Source: Xiphydria camelus (Eukaryota; Arthropoda; Insecta; Hymenoptera; Xiphydriidae). From it: a DNA stretch of 64,000 bases. A program made the translations under genes and the position numbers. The notes under the pieces were generated by a model that was given only the letters and a program-made list of their open reading frames with translations, searched no databases and was not told where the DNA came from. Below are positions 44,597 to 53,003 of this stretch, in pieces. Position 1 is the stretch's first letter. Each line of letters opens with the position of its first letter. The DNA is taken from contig OY783200.1 of assembly GCA_963678675.1 (NCBI GenBank), positions 19,978,190 through 20,042,189 on the forward strand, read 5' to 3'.

Positions 44597-44800
44597 CTAT
44601 AAGTGTAGAGAATCGCTGTCTACAGAAAGATTTTCTAACAACTTTTGTAGATCGGAGGTTTCTACCAAATTTGAGTTAGAAACCACTTTTAAAAGGCGTA
44701 GATCGTCTTCGTAGAACTTTTCTTTGATCAAATGATTTTTGCAGCATCGATTTGTTAGGTTTGTATCGACTCGCATTGTATCAACACATGCGAGTGTGCA
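44597..44800 (-). pseudogene. Transposase N-terminal part (frameshifted)
   Basis: Encodes VDTNLTNRCCKNHLIKEKFY, DLRLLKVVSNSNLVETSDLQ and LLENLSVDSDS. The true continuation IEKIGNFSYPEDQVKLLTGF is in another frame, so one indel lies near 44620. The C-C-x2-H region may be a small metal-binding site. The 5' start is not clear because the right TIR begins here. Confidence 0.6.
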
Positions 44801-44968
44801 AACGGCAGGAGAACGGTCTGTTGTTGTTCCCATATAGCTGCAATTATTTATCACTTGTCATTTATGCGATATCAAACAAAGCTTGTTAAACCTGCAGAAA
44901 CATTAAGCAAATTATTCCACAGAGAAAATATTCAACCAACAATAAATCACGAAAGCGACGAAGATTGA
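44785..44968 (+). pseudogene. Inverted second copy of the SWIM-coding end (right TIR)
   Basis: On the plus strand this part of the right TIR reads CECANGRRTVCCCSHIAAII through LVKPAETLSKLFHREN to ESDED and a stop, so it is an uninterrupted copy of the transposase C-terminus in the opposite direction to the gene. It has no promoter or start and is a by-product of the TIR containing coding sequence. It keeps the four or so residues before the stop that the left arm lost. Confidence 0.75.
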
Positions 44969-45116
44969 AACGAAGCTTCTATGTCAGTACCTTTAATTTG
45001 ATTTAATTTCGATTTATATGTAGGTACATAATATATTACAGTAGTAAATTGTATTCTCGTTAGTAATAAGTAATTGTAAATAAATACTATTACTTTTTTT
45101 TAAGTAAAAATTCGAG

Positions 45117-45195
45117 TTAATAGGTGTACAACTCTTTCCGCCGTTTTCCGCTATCTATTACGTTAAGAAAACGGCCGGAAGCAAAGTTGTTTTAT
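45117..45195. mobile_element. CCGCCGTTTTC hairpin inside right TIR
   Basis: AGGTGTACAACTCTTTCCGC and AAGAAAACGGCCGGAAGCA pair imperfectly. This is the mirror-position counterpart of 42905-42985. Confidence 0.7.
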
Positions 45196-45767
45196 GTTCT
45201 TTAATTTATTGCGACTTGTTGTCCCACACCAATCATCTTGTAAAAATTATATATCATAGTTTAGTCATGCCTGAGTCTATATAAAAAAACGGCGGGGGTG
45301 TTATTTTTCATATGCAAAATAAAAATTATTGAAAAATTCAAACTTGTTGTTTTTCTTTATTTATGGGCGAAACAATCCAATACTTTTTTTTTTAATATAG
45401 CTACATGACGGTGCATAATATATATTTTGCGGCGCGAAATCGGTCGAGTAGTTCTTGAGATAAACAATATTCTCGTTTTTTGGTTTTTTGACGATAACCT
45501 TTGATTATAAATCAATATTTTTGTCTACAAATTTAGAGAGAGAGAGAGCTTACTTATATATAAACACAAAATATACCTGAATGGGGAAAAAAATCAGGCC
45601 GGGCCTGATTTCATATGCTTATCCGGCTATACCCTTTGAGATTAGGAACAATATTTACAAGTTTATCAAGTCACAAATGACCAAACCAAATACATTCAAA
45701 TCGGAATAATAAATTACTGGATGCCTAATTATTATTACACAAAAAAATGATCAGGGCAAATACAATA

Positions 45768-45905
45768 TACCACCTGTCGCACGGAAAATCGATCAGGTGG
45801 GGGCCTTCTGAATTTCTTAATGAATCAATCGAGCATTGTCCAAGCAGTGCCGAGTTCAAATTCAGACGGCCCCCACCTGATCGGTTTTCCATGCGACATA
45901 TGGTA
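45768..45905. mobile_element. 138 bp MITE with TACCACCTGTCGCA ends
   Basis: TACCACCTGTCGCACGGAAA and GATCAGGTGGGGGCC pair with GGCCCCCACCTGATC-like and TTTTCCATGCGACATATGGTA sequences on the right. Non-coding. Confidence 0.75.
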
Positions 45906-46236
45906 CAGTTACGTTACTTTAACTTTTGATGAGAAAAACAGCCGTTCGGTAACACACACTTACTGCACATACGCACTAATCATCTGTGTCGACAACTGAG
46001 TCAATGTTGCCACACAGACAAAGAAATTATTCGACAGAGCCGTCTCACACGCTGCGCCATCTCTCCCGACTTTACCCTAGATGTGAGTACATGTGCCATT
46101 GGAGATATCTGTGCTGCAATATGTCGTCTTGATAATGGACAATTCATGTGAATTGTTGCTGTGTATATATCACCTAACAAGGTTTTAGCTATCATAAGCC
46201 AATACGGTATTCTACCAGAAAAAAATGTTCATATTT

Positions 46237-47210
46237 TTAACCCTACGTTAGTCACGTGGTTGAAAAGAACGTATTTAGTCACGTGGAGGACCGGTGTCAC
46301 CTACTCTTTATTTGCCCAATTTTTACATTTTTTATTTAAAATCTTCATATTTTTCAATACATTTTTACTTAACGGCATAAATATGACAGCTTATTTCACA
46401 AGATAAAAAAATGCATTGGATAAAACTATTTTTAGAACAATGAAACTAATCTTCACAGCAATTTATATACATTTCTTTCAAATGATCTCCGCAGACCCAT
46501 TTCCTGCACTTGCTGCAGAACTTCCTAGTGCTCTTGTCTCGTATCCTTCCACATATAAATATAACATCTCCCTCGCGATGTTGTTCTGGGTTCACTTGGG
46601 TTGATAGGTTCTTTAACACTAAGGAGTAGTTTTGCACGTCTCCGTAGCTCTGTCGGAAGGCGTGCGTTCTGATATCTTCGTTCTATTTGTGGTTTGATCA
46701 AGTTCCCCAGCTGACATTTTGCAAAAATTCGACACGAGATGTTCTCCTTCTTCTCTCCTTATAAGCGAATTAAGCAGCTGTCGGTTGGCGGTGATTAGCA
46801 AAATGATTTCGGTGATGGGTGACTCATTAGGAACCGTCCAGCAATTAGCATTCCGGGGAAGGTACGGGACTGCAAACGCATTCACAGCCCCTGCTTTGGC
46901 CTTGACAATATATATTTCACAATATTCATGCTGCGAGAAATATTGATAGAAGAAAAATAAACTGATTTACCTTTACAAATTCTCTGACCTGCTTATTCAC
47001 GTGGGGGACACTTGTCACCCAAGAAAGTATTAACTTAAATACGACAAAACGAGCAACGATAATTTCGTGCGAATACCGTCAAATGCTTACTGATACGCTG
47101 CTAGAAAGCTACTAAAGGCGGTGGCGTGCTAAACGGAAGCAGTCGAGAACTCTGAAAAGAAACGGAAGAGTGGGTGACGCGCGTCACCCACGTAAGTAAC
47201 GTAGGGATAA
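46237..47210 (-). mobile_element. piggyBac-derived element, 966 bp
   Basis: CCCTACGTTAGTCACGTGG follows TTAA on the left; its near-inverse CCACGTAAGTAACGTAGGG precedes ATAA on the right. Subterminal GTGTCACC copies lie near both ends. The minus strand encodes two transposase remnants (46446-46637 and 46640-46885). Most of the catalytic domain is gone. Confidence 0.85.
46446..46885 (-). pseudogene. piggyBac transposase 3' remnant with cysteine-rich domain
   Basis: 46619-46885 encodes NRQLLNSLIRREEGEHLVSN, similar to the region just before the C-terminal domain. 46446-46600 encodes ICGRIRDKSTRKFCSKCRKW and VCGDH...NC, the zinc-binding cysteine/histidine pattern of the piggyBac C-terminus. The two pieces are in different frames. 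A family distinct from the element at 29217-29797, as the TIRs differ. Confidence 0.8.
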
Positions 47211-47719
47211 ATTCAATTTGTAATCTGCATACATATTGAATATCACATGAAAAAGAAAATGTCCGAAAAAAAAATTATTCATGAAGAGAGCTGTGAAAGA
47301 CGTACTTATGCCAAGCTGCGAGTGTGAGAGAGACAGACTTACAATGTGCTATGACGTATGCGGCATTTTTAAATATCGTTTTCCAGCTCATACGAGGCCG
47401 AAAATGAAGAATGAAAAAATACGGGGTTGATCATTTTTTCCAAATTTTTCGAATCGTTAATAAAAAAATCAGTCAACTAACCTATTGTCACTATAATAGA
47501 CACTACGGTTACAGATTCGTAAAAAAAAGAGGAATTAATTACCGTAATTGATTCATGTTTTTCTCAAATTGAATAACGAATTTCTTGTAAAATATATTAG
47601 AAAACATTCATTTTGTATTGGTTTTTCATTTAAGATTATACTCTCATCCTTACTATTGCCAATTATTATTTCTTGTTCAATAAAAAAAATACTAATAATT
47701 TACCCCTATCTATAACTCA

Positions 47720-47748
47720 TAAGAGAGAGAGAGAGAGAGAGAGAGAGC
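47720..47748 (+). repeat. (GA)n microsatellite
   Basis: A run of about 13 GA dinucleotides. Confidence 0.95.
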
Positions 47749-47868
47749 AAGAAGTTTAAGTTTCACTTCTGTCGTGCGTGGACTCCACGCACTTTTTAAC
47801 AATAACTGACTGCACTGAAGCTAAGAAGAAAAATGGCTCATTTTTAGGGAGGATTTCCAGCCCTTTTA

Positions 47869-47994
47869 GCGCCGGTTTTACCAACAGGTATAAATGCGGT
47901 ATAGCGCTATACTGAGAATACCCATAAGGCTTATTGCTGGTTATTCTCAGTATAGCGCTATACCGCGTTTATACCGTGTTGGTAAAACCGGCCC
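47869..47994. mobile_element. 126 bp PIF/Harbinger-type MITE, copy 2
   Basis: Same length and sequence as 23573-23698 with only a few changes (GCGCCGG for GGGCCGG at the left end; AAATGCGG for AAACGCGG). Flanked by TTA on both sides. Confidence 0.9.
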
Positions 47995-48054
47995 TTATTC
48001 TACTCGAGCAGGGCCGGTTCCTATCCCTCCTCTGAGAGTGGACAACTCTTGCTC

Positions 48055-48215
48055 GATACGAACCACTTGCTCCGGGTGATGTCCATCCCCTTGGTTTTAG
48101 GGAAGGAAAATATGCATGGTCTAGAATTATTTGCTCGGGGTGGAATCCATCTCCGTTTAGGAAAGGATTATAATTTGTTCCGGGTGGAATCCATCCCTTT
48201 TGTTTTAGGGAAGAG
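48055..48215 (+). repeat. GCTCCGGGTGGAATCCATCC tandem repeat
   Basis: Three units of about 50-65 bp start near 48067, 48133 and 48178, each with CGGGTG, ATCCATC and TTTAGGGAAGG/TTTAGGAAAGG. The equivalent flank of peptide unit 2 (12117-12160) has a single unit, so the array grew in this copy. Confidence 0.7.
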
Positions 48216-48809
48216 TGTTAAGTTCGGTCTAGCCTATTCTTTATCTCGTTACGGGGACTTGCCCGTCGCTTACTCGCCGCTGCCGCATCTTATTTCTACC
48301 AATCTCATGAATACGGCTACGTCGGAACGTGACACTACAAGAAATAACATTTTACCTGCTGAATATTTATGTCGAACTGGAGCGGAGAAATTTGACGTAC
48401 TTCTGGCAGCCAAATGACAATAAACTTTGGAAACTTTCATTTGTTAAGCTATCGTATGCTCGCAGAAAACTTAACCACGTATACTTATCCACTGCACACA
48501 CTTAATTCGAATGACTCTACATACAATGGCGATTCCGTGCTTTAATAAATTCTCAATATTTATAAAAACTATTCGAACCTAAACTAAATTATTTCTATAC
48601 GCTCAGTGTATAATCAACCCTTATGAATGTATCAGAATTAACTATTATTTTCTCCCCACTTTTTTAAGGGCTTTGGAAGGTAAAAATGTTTAAAAAATCA
48701 CAACGAAATAGATTTTATATATTTTATTATCTTTCTCCATTAATTCAAAAATTTTTATCCACTGGAAAGTACTTATGAAATGCAGTATTGCATCTATTTG
48801 TTATACAAC

Positions 48810-48986
48810 TTAGGATGGTACGCATCTTGCATACTGTACCACTCGACCGTTACGTGCTCTATATTTATCTACTAGGCATGTTTCCCATATTCGGCGACAG
48901 ACGACATTGTCACATTTATTTGCCCAACTGGTCCCGCTGATCGCCAAGATTGTCAACACCAGTACGAAAAATGCGAGAAACTTCAT
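48810..48986 (-). CDS. Small secreted cysteine-rich peptide, copy 3 (58 aa)
   Basis: This complete ORF is too short for usual ORF cut-offs. It starts MKFLAFFVLVLTILAISG, has a cleavable signal peptide ending near SWA, and then a 35-residue mature part with four cysteines spaced C-x4-C-x6-C-x17-C. It stops three residues after the last cysteine, like copy 1. The TATATAAG box lies 90 bp upstream (49069-49076), the poly(A) signal at 48723-48728, both conserved with copy 1. The signal region is almost identical among the three copies while the mature region is largely different apart from the cysteines and a few basic residues. It loosely resembles a follistatin-type module. Role unknown; venom, salivary or antimicrobial peptide are possibilities. 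Confidence 0.75.
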   Translation of the reverse strand: MKFLAFFVLVLTILAISGTSWANKCDNVVCRRIWETCLVDKYRARNGRVVQYARCVPS

Positions 48987-49068
48987 ATTTCCAAATTGCC
49001 TTTAACAAACGACTGTGCGATCCACTGGAATAGTATAGATGTGTGTCGATTGATCCAACATTTACTGC

Positions 49069-49076
49069 CTTATATA
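49069..49076 (-). promoter_or_regulatory. TATA box of peptide gene copy 3
   Basis: TATATAAG on the minus strand, followed by GCAGTAAATGTTGGATCAAT. Conserved in position and context with 4913-4920. Confidence 0.65.
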
Positions 49077-49203
49077 CTTATCGCCTTCGTGCATCAACAA
49101 CACCTCTTATAATTGAACAAATGCTATGGACTATGCTAATCATCAACGTGATTTTGTTTTCACTTAATTAATAAGACCACTTGTTGTGTATATAGGTACC
49201 TAC

Positions 49204-49476
49204 CTAGAATTTATATTTAAATAATACCATCGGAATCAAATTCAGAGAAACTGGTATCGAAGTTTCACTTCTTCCGCGCGTGGCGGCTACACGTTTTGTT
49301 TCTTTTATCAGATACATCACTATTTGATATTGTGTTAATTTAAATCTCTCTCTCCATTCTCGACTTCGTTCTGTACCAGTTTTAGCTATAGCCTTCGTCA
49401 TCGCTTTCGTTATCGCTTTCTTTACACGTTGCCTGTCACGAAACTCTTTTGCCCGTTGTTTTCCTGTTTTTGCCAT
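49204..49476 (-). CDS. Short highly basic ORF (KTG-repeat type), copy 3
   Basis: Starts MAKTGKQRAKEFRDRQRVKK, continues with KAITKAMTKAIA and a second block KTGTERSREWRERF. About 90 residues including a less constrained tail (VSLNLIPMVLF). The first 30 residues match the ORF at 3655-3807 with only conservative changes. An (AC)n/(TG)n tract precedes it in both copies. The shared frame hints at selection on the first part, but two copies are too few to be sure. Family unknown. Confidence 0.35.
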   Translation of the reverse strand: MAKTGKQRAKEFRDRQRVKKAITKAMTKAIAKTGTERSREWRERFKLTQYQIVMYLIKETKRVAATRGRSETSIPVSLNLIPMVLFKYKF

Positions 49477-49984
49477 GATAATTTTATTACACACATACAC
49501 ACACACACACACACAAATAATGCACAGTAATGCACGGTGGTTACTCGAGAAAGGTCGTGACTCCGATCGCAGACTACACGAGCTCCGTATGGCCGGCCAC
49601 TCGACGCGGTAAAATCCGGAAAACTATAAATGCGACAAACGCGCGCGAAATACAAACAACTCACAACTAACTCTGCGCCCTCTAGTCTGGCTTCTCATAT
49701 CATCTTACGGATATGTCAAAGAAAGGATCCTAAATGCTAGATTTATGGTGAGCCCGAACAGTCCTCTAAAGGCGCGTCCTGACTGAGTCGACATTTTCAG
49801 TCGACAGAGTCGATCGACACTTTCGACTAGAGTTTGTCGAGTAGATTTTGTCGATCGACATTTATCGGTAAACGTCAAAGGGTAGTCGAGTCGAATGCAG
49901 AGTATGAGCGTCCCAATCCGGCCGGTTATAATCCTTAAAATTGGCCTGGGTACGCAAGGGATTGACTGGGAACCGTAATTCGGA

Positions 49985-50359
49985 TCCCCCCCCCCCCCCC
50001 GGTTCGTCCTCTCGACACAGAGGAAATGCCTCCGTTTCGGGAAAAACCTCGCACGCAGCTGCATGCCAATTTTTTGCAACAAATATTCAAATTCACTTTC
50101 CGACATTCGAAAAAAGTTTCTGAATCTACCGTTACATCTATATTCAAGGTTCAAAATGTGTCGATATCATCTCTTTTAAAATCTTCTATCAGATTACTAC
50201 CACTATACCGATTTCTACTTTCAAGACTTGGTCGAACCCAAAATCTTCTTATACATGATTTCTTTTTTTTTTAGACGCGATAATGACGAAAGCAGCATAA
50301 GCAATAATGGTGTCATCTTCATCAAACATTTCGATTTCGTCTGGTAGACAACTAAACAT
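49985..50359 (-). pseudogene. PIF/Harbinger transposase N-terminal remnant (outer element)
   Basis: Encodes MFSCLPDEIEMFDEDD, then in a shifted frame RRFWVRPSLESRNRYSGSNL and, after another break, FRNFFRMSESEFEYLLQKIG. The RRFWV.P-L..R..YG-G-like and RMS..EFEYLL patterns are the usual N-terminal region of PIF-type transposases. The catalytic domain is absent, and a C-tract at 49987-49999 lies at the break. Confidence 0.75.
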
Positions 50360-51216
50360 TTCTGTTTACTGGGTATGGACGGGCTGCCCCGGTACGTCGA
50401 GCGTCATCGCACCGCTGCCGGAACAATCCCGCCCGCCTTGCCGAAACACGTCACACTCTGGGCCGATATTACCATGTCAGGTTAAACTGCTGGTTGAGTT
50501 AACCTTTACCTTCAGTTTAAACCTAAGGTTAACGAAAATGCGTATTACAAGACGTTTTCTACCCAAAGTTAAGTTAACTAGGAGTGGTAGCATTTCAAGC
50601 AAATATCCCTAGATGGAACATGCCGTAAACTAGTTTATTCCTGAATTAGCAGCAAAATTTAACACGTTCCCTGCCAGACCGTTTTTATGAAGACTTTCCG
50701 CACACGCCGCGTGGGGCGTATAGGTTAAAATACGGTTTGAATGGTTAAAAAATTATGAGCATTTGAAGTTCGTATGCTCATAACTTTTAAACATAATTTG
50801 ATTTTGGATGAATCATTGATTGATTTTGATATACGCATCGAAAAACGTTGAATTTAGAGACTTGGTTCTGAGGACATTTTTTGCAGAGCATTTCACTTTC
50901 TTTAAAGTCGTATATTTGCACAATTGTTTACCACTAACTGGCAGAGTAGTCCCAACTTTAGAAAATAATCAATCCTTTCTCATGTTAATTAGATGGGAAA
51001 ACTATTAATTCCCTGAGCGACTTTTTAATATTTAATTTCGGCGTCGTTATTCTTTCGCGACAATTTTTTATCTATATTTAAAAAGTTTATCAGGTGCGCA
51101 AATATTGCCTTGAAACGAGTCACCCTGATGCACGTATTAAACCGATATTTAAATATTCTGTAAATGCAACGCAAAAATGTCATACTATCACGTCTGCGAA
51201 TTTAATTTTTGCAGCG

Positions 51217-51735
51217 ATGGAGCCTGAAAACTCCAGAAGGGCAGCGAATTTTTCTAGCAAGGAGGTGGAAATTCTTGCTGAACTTGTTTCGAAGTATCAA
51301 CACATTATAGAATGCAAGAAATCTGATGCTGTCTCGTGGAAAGAGAAAGAATCCACTTGGGTAAAAGTGGCTCAAGAATTTAACAGCGCAAGTGGTGTAG
51401 TATCTCGCACCACCAGGAATTTAAAAGACAAATATTTAAATTTGAAAAAGACTGCGAAAAAGAAACACGCTGCAAATAAAATGTAGTTATTCAAAACTGG
51501 AGGTGGTATATCAGCGAGGATAAACACAACGTTAATAGTGGAAGACACTGTGAAGGACTTGACAGGCATTGGACTGACAGGCCTTCCATCTTCGTTCGAT
51601 GACGACGCCGAAGAAAGTATGATTGTGAAGTTGTCAATGAGACAAACCATCAGGATGCAGAGTCGACACTCCCTGTACCGAGTTGGTCGTCATGGTCACC
51701 AACTCTTCTTCGAGTGCCAAAATCTCATAAATTAA
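51217..51735 (+). pseudogene. Harbinger Myb/SANT-like DNA-binding protein gene (nonsense-mutated)
   Basis: Starts MEPENSRRAANFSSKEVEIL and encodes a Myb/SANT-like domain with the expected spaced aromatic residues (VSWKEKESTWVKVAQEFN, NLKDKYLNLKK). A TAG at 51484 interrupts it, but the same frame continues with LFKTGGGISA and TGIGLTGLPSSFDDD, as in intact family members, so this is a nonsense mutation. A further frame change (about 51640) precedes a GT donor at about 51760 and a second exon (51942-52031) ending LLHF. In active Harbingers this protein helps import and target the transposase. Confidence 0.8.
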
Positions 51736-52055
51736 CAGTGAATAATAATTCACAAGGTTAGCTCGGTATTAATTATTATCACACTTCCAAAGTTCGGTTA
51801 GGTTAGGTTACATTAAAAATTAGAACTTCAAATTTTAGAAATGAAAAGAATATTTGGCGAGCCACGAAAAATATTTTTATTTTACAAACTTAATATTCAA
51901 AATTAATTTCAATTAAGTGGATATTTATTCTTTTTGCAGAAACAGAAGAGCAGCCTAGGCAAGTTGAGGAGTTGCTGAACATAAATCCAAGCCAACAAGT
52001 AACGACCAATCATCGATTGCTTCATTTCTGAAAATTTAGCTGCTGCTTTAACAAA

Positions 52056-52241
52056 TTACTTAACGTAATCAAACCTAACGTACCGATTTGTGGGATGGGA
52101 TATCACAGGTTCGATTTCTTGTAATAATAATACCGTGCTTCCTTTGGAAATGCGGAACCTGTCCAAAAATTCCTCGTCATTCCACTGATCTAAATGGTTC
52201 ACTCTGGGCCGTAATACTTTGGGTGCACGAGGCATTTCAAT
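52056..52241 (-). pseudogene. Harbinger transposase remnant, exon 2
   Basis: Acceptor TTTATAG, then IEMPRAPKVLRPRVNHLDQW, NDEEFLDRFRISKGSTVLLL and QEIEPVISHPTNRYVRFDYV to a stop. This is the conserved N-terminal helical region of Harbinger transposases (EEF..RFR.SK..V..LL..I). Everything after it, including the whole DDE domain, is deleted. Confidence 0.8.
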
Positions 52242-52473
52242 CTATAAATTAACGTTAAATTTGTGACAGTTATAATATTTATGCTCATTATTTTGAGTAT
52301 CGTTACTCTTGGCTTCCGGGTTTCAGCCGCGTCTGTTCCATTTCTCGGCGCGGCTTCAACCCGGAACGAAAATGTAGCAATGCTCTAAATGATATATACA
52401 CACGCGTAGGCCGTAAATGCCTGAAATTTTTGAGTATTTCTACTTTTCGTATCTACTTTGTAAGAGTACATAC

Positions 52474-52539
52474 CAGCTCCATGTAATCTTCCTCGTCGTC
52501 GGTTAATATTTCCTCAAAAATGTCAAAAATGTCCTCCAT
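52474..52539 (-). pseudogene. Harbinger transposase remnant, exon 1
   Basis: A 22-codon acidic first exon, MEDIFDIFEEILTDDEEDYM plus two residues, ends at a GTATGT donor and splices in phase to 52241. The acidic leader matches the usual first exon of these transposases. Confidence 0.7.
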
Positions 52540-53003
52540 ATTCGTAGCGGTACAACTTCAAACACGTAATAAAATAACCACACAACCAAAATGTAAAACA
52601 CGAGTCGTGAATGTTTACAGCTGCATTCCCGGACGTTTGTAGGTTAGAGCAGCGACCGACCACTCTGCGCATGCGTCAACCCCGAGTTAACCTGAACTCT
52701 GTGGTTAACCGACAGATATCTGACGGTAAAGTTTTTCAGGAAGTTAAACTCCACTCCTTAGTTAACCACATTTTGTAATACAGTCATTTTGGCTAACCCG
52801 AAGATTAACCTGCAACCTTCGGTTTAACCTGACATGGTAATACCGGCCTTCTGCGTTTGACTCGTCTACCCTTTGAGGTTTACCGACAACTCGTGGAAAA
52901 CCAGTCGACATGTCGATCGACAAAATATGTCAATTGCCGCGTCCACACTCTAGTCGACAGTGTTGATCGACAATGTCGACTCAGTGAGAGGGCGCGGTTT
53001 TTG

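Larger units (their letters stand above)
42487..45631 (-). mobile_element. DDE transposon with SWIM finger and about 840 bp TIRs
   Basis: The left (42487-43320) and right (44783-45631) ends are inverted copies, starting TACAGCCGGATAAGCATATG and TATAGCCGGATAAGCATATG. The terminal hairpin AATCAGGCCCGGCCTGATT lies just inside. Between them the minus strand encodes a DDE transposase. The inner part of each terminal repeat is coding: it contains the transposase C-terminus with the SWIM zinc finger. Both arms carry the same small MITE-like hairpin. Related DDE_Tnp_4/SWIM elements occur in many invertebrates, but I cannot assign a named family. Confidence 0.85.
48163..49747 (-). repeat. Duplicated unit, copy 3 (basic ORF plus secreted peptide gene)
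   Basis: Reads on the minus strand from the basic ORF (49476) to the peptide gene (48986) and its 3' flank. It is inverted relative to copy 1 and aligns with copy 2 over the peptide gene and extended 3' flank. Its upstream edge lies close to the start of a PIF/Harbinger element. Confidence 0.75.
50457..52852. mobile_element. Inner PIF/Harbinger element, 2.39 kb, internally deleted
   Basis: Terminal inverted repeats GGGCCGATATTACCATGTCA and the inverse ending TGACATGGTAATACCGGCCT are flanked by TCT on both sides (50457-50459; 52850-52852), a 3 bp target duplication as in this superfamily. Subterminal regions are rich in GGTTAA motifs. It carries the two genes expected of a Harbinger: a Myb/SANT-like gene (plus) and a transposase (minus), the latter only as its 5' exons. 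Confidence 0.9.
49768..53003. mobile_element. Outer PIF/Harbinger element (split by an inner element)
   Basis: The left end (49768-49900) and right end (52853-53003) are inverted relatives built from GTCGACA/GTCGATCGACA motifs, each with CAAAGGGTAG-CGAGTC just inside. The interior has a transposase remnant at 49985-50359 (minus). A second element (50460-52849) sits in the right subterminal part. Without it the element would be about 0.85 kb, so it is itself internally deleted. Confidence 0.7.
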
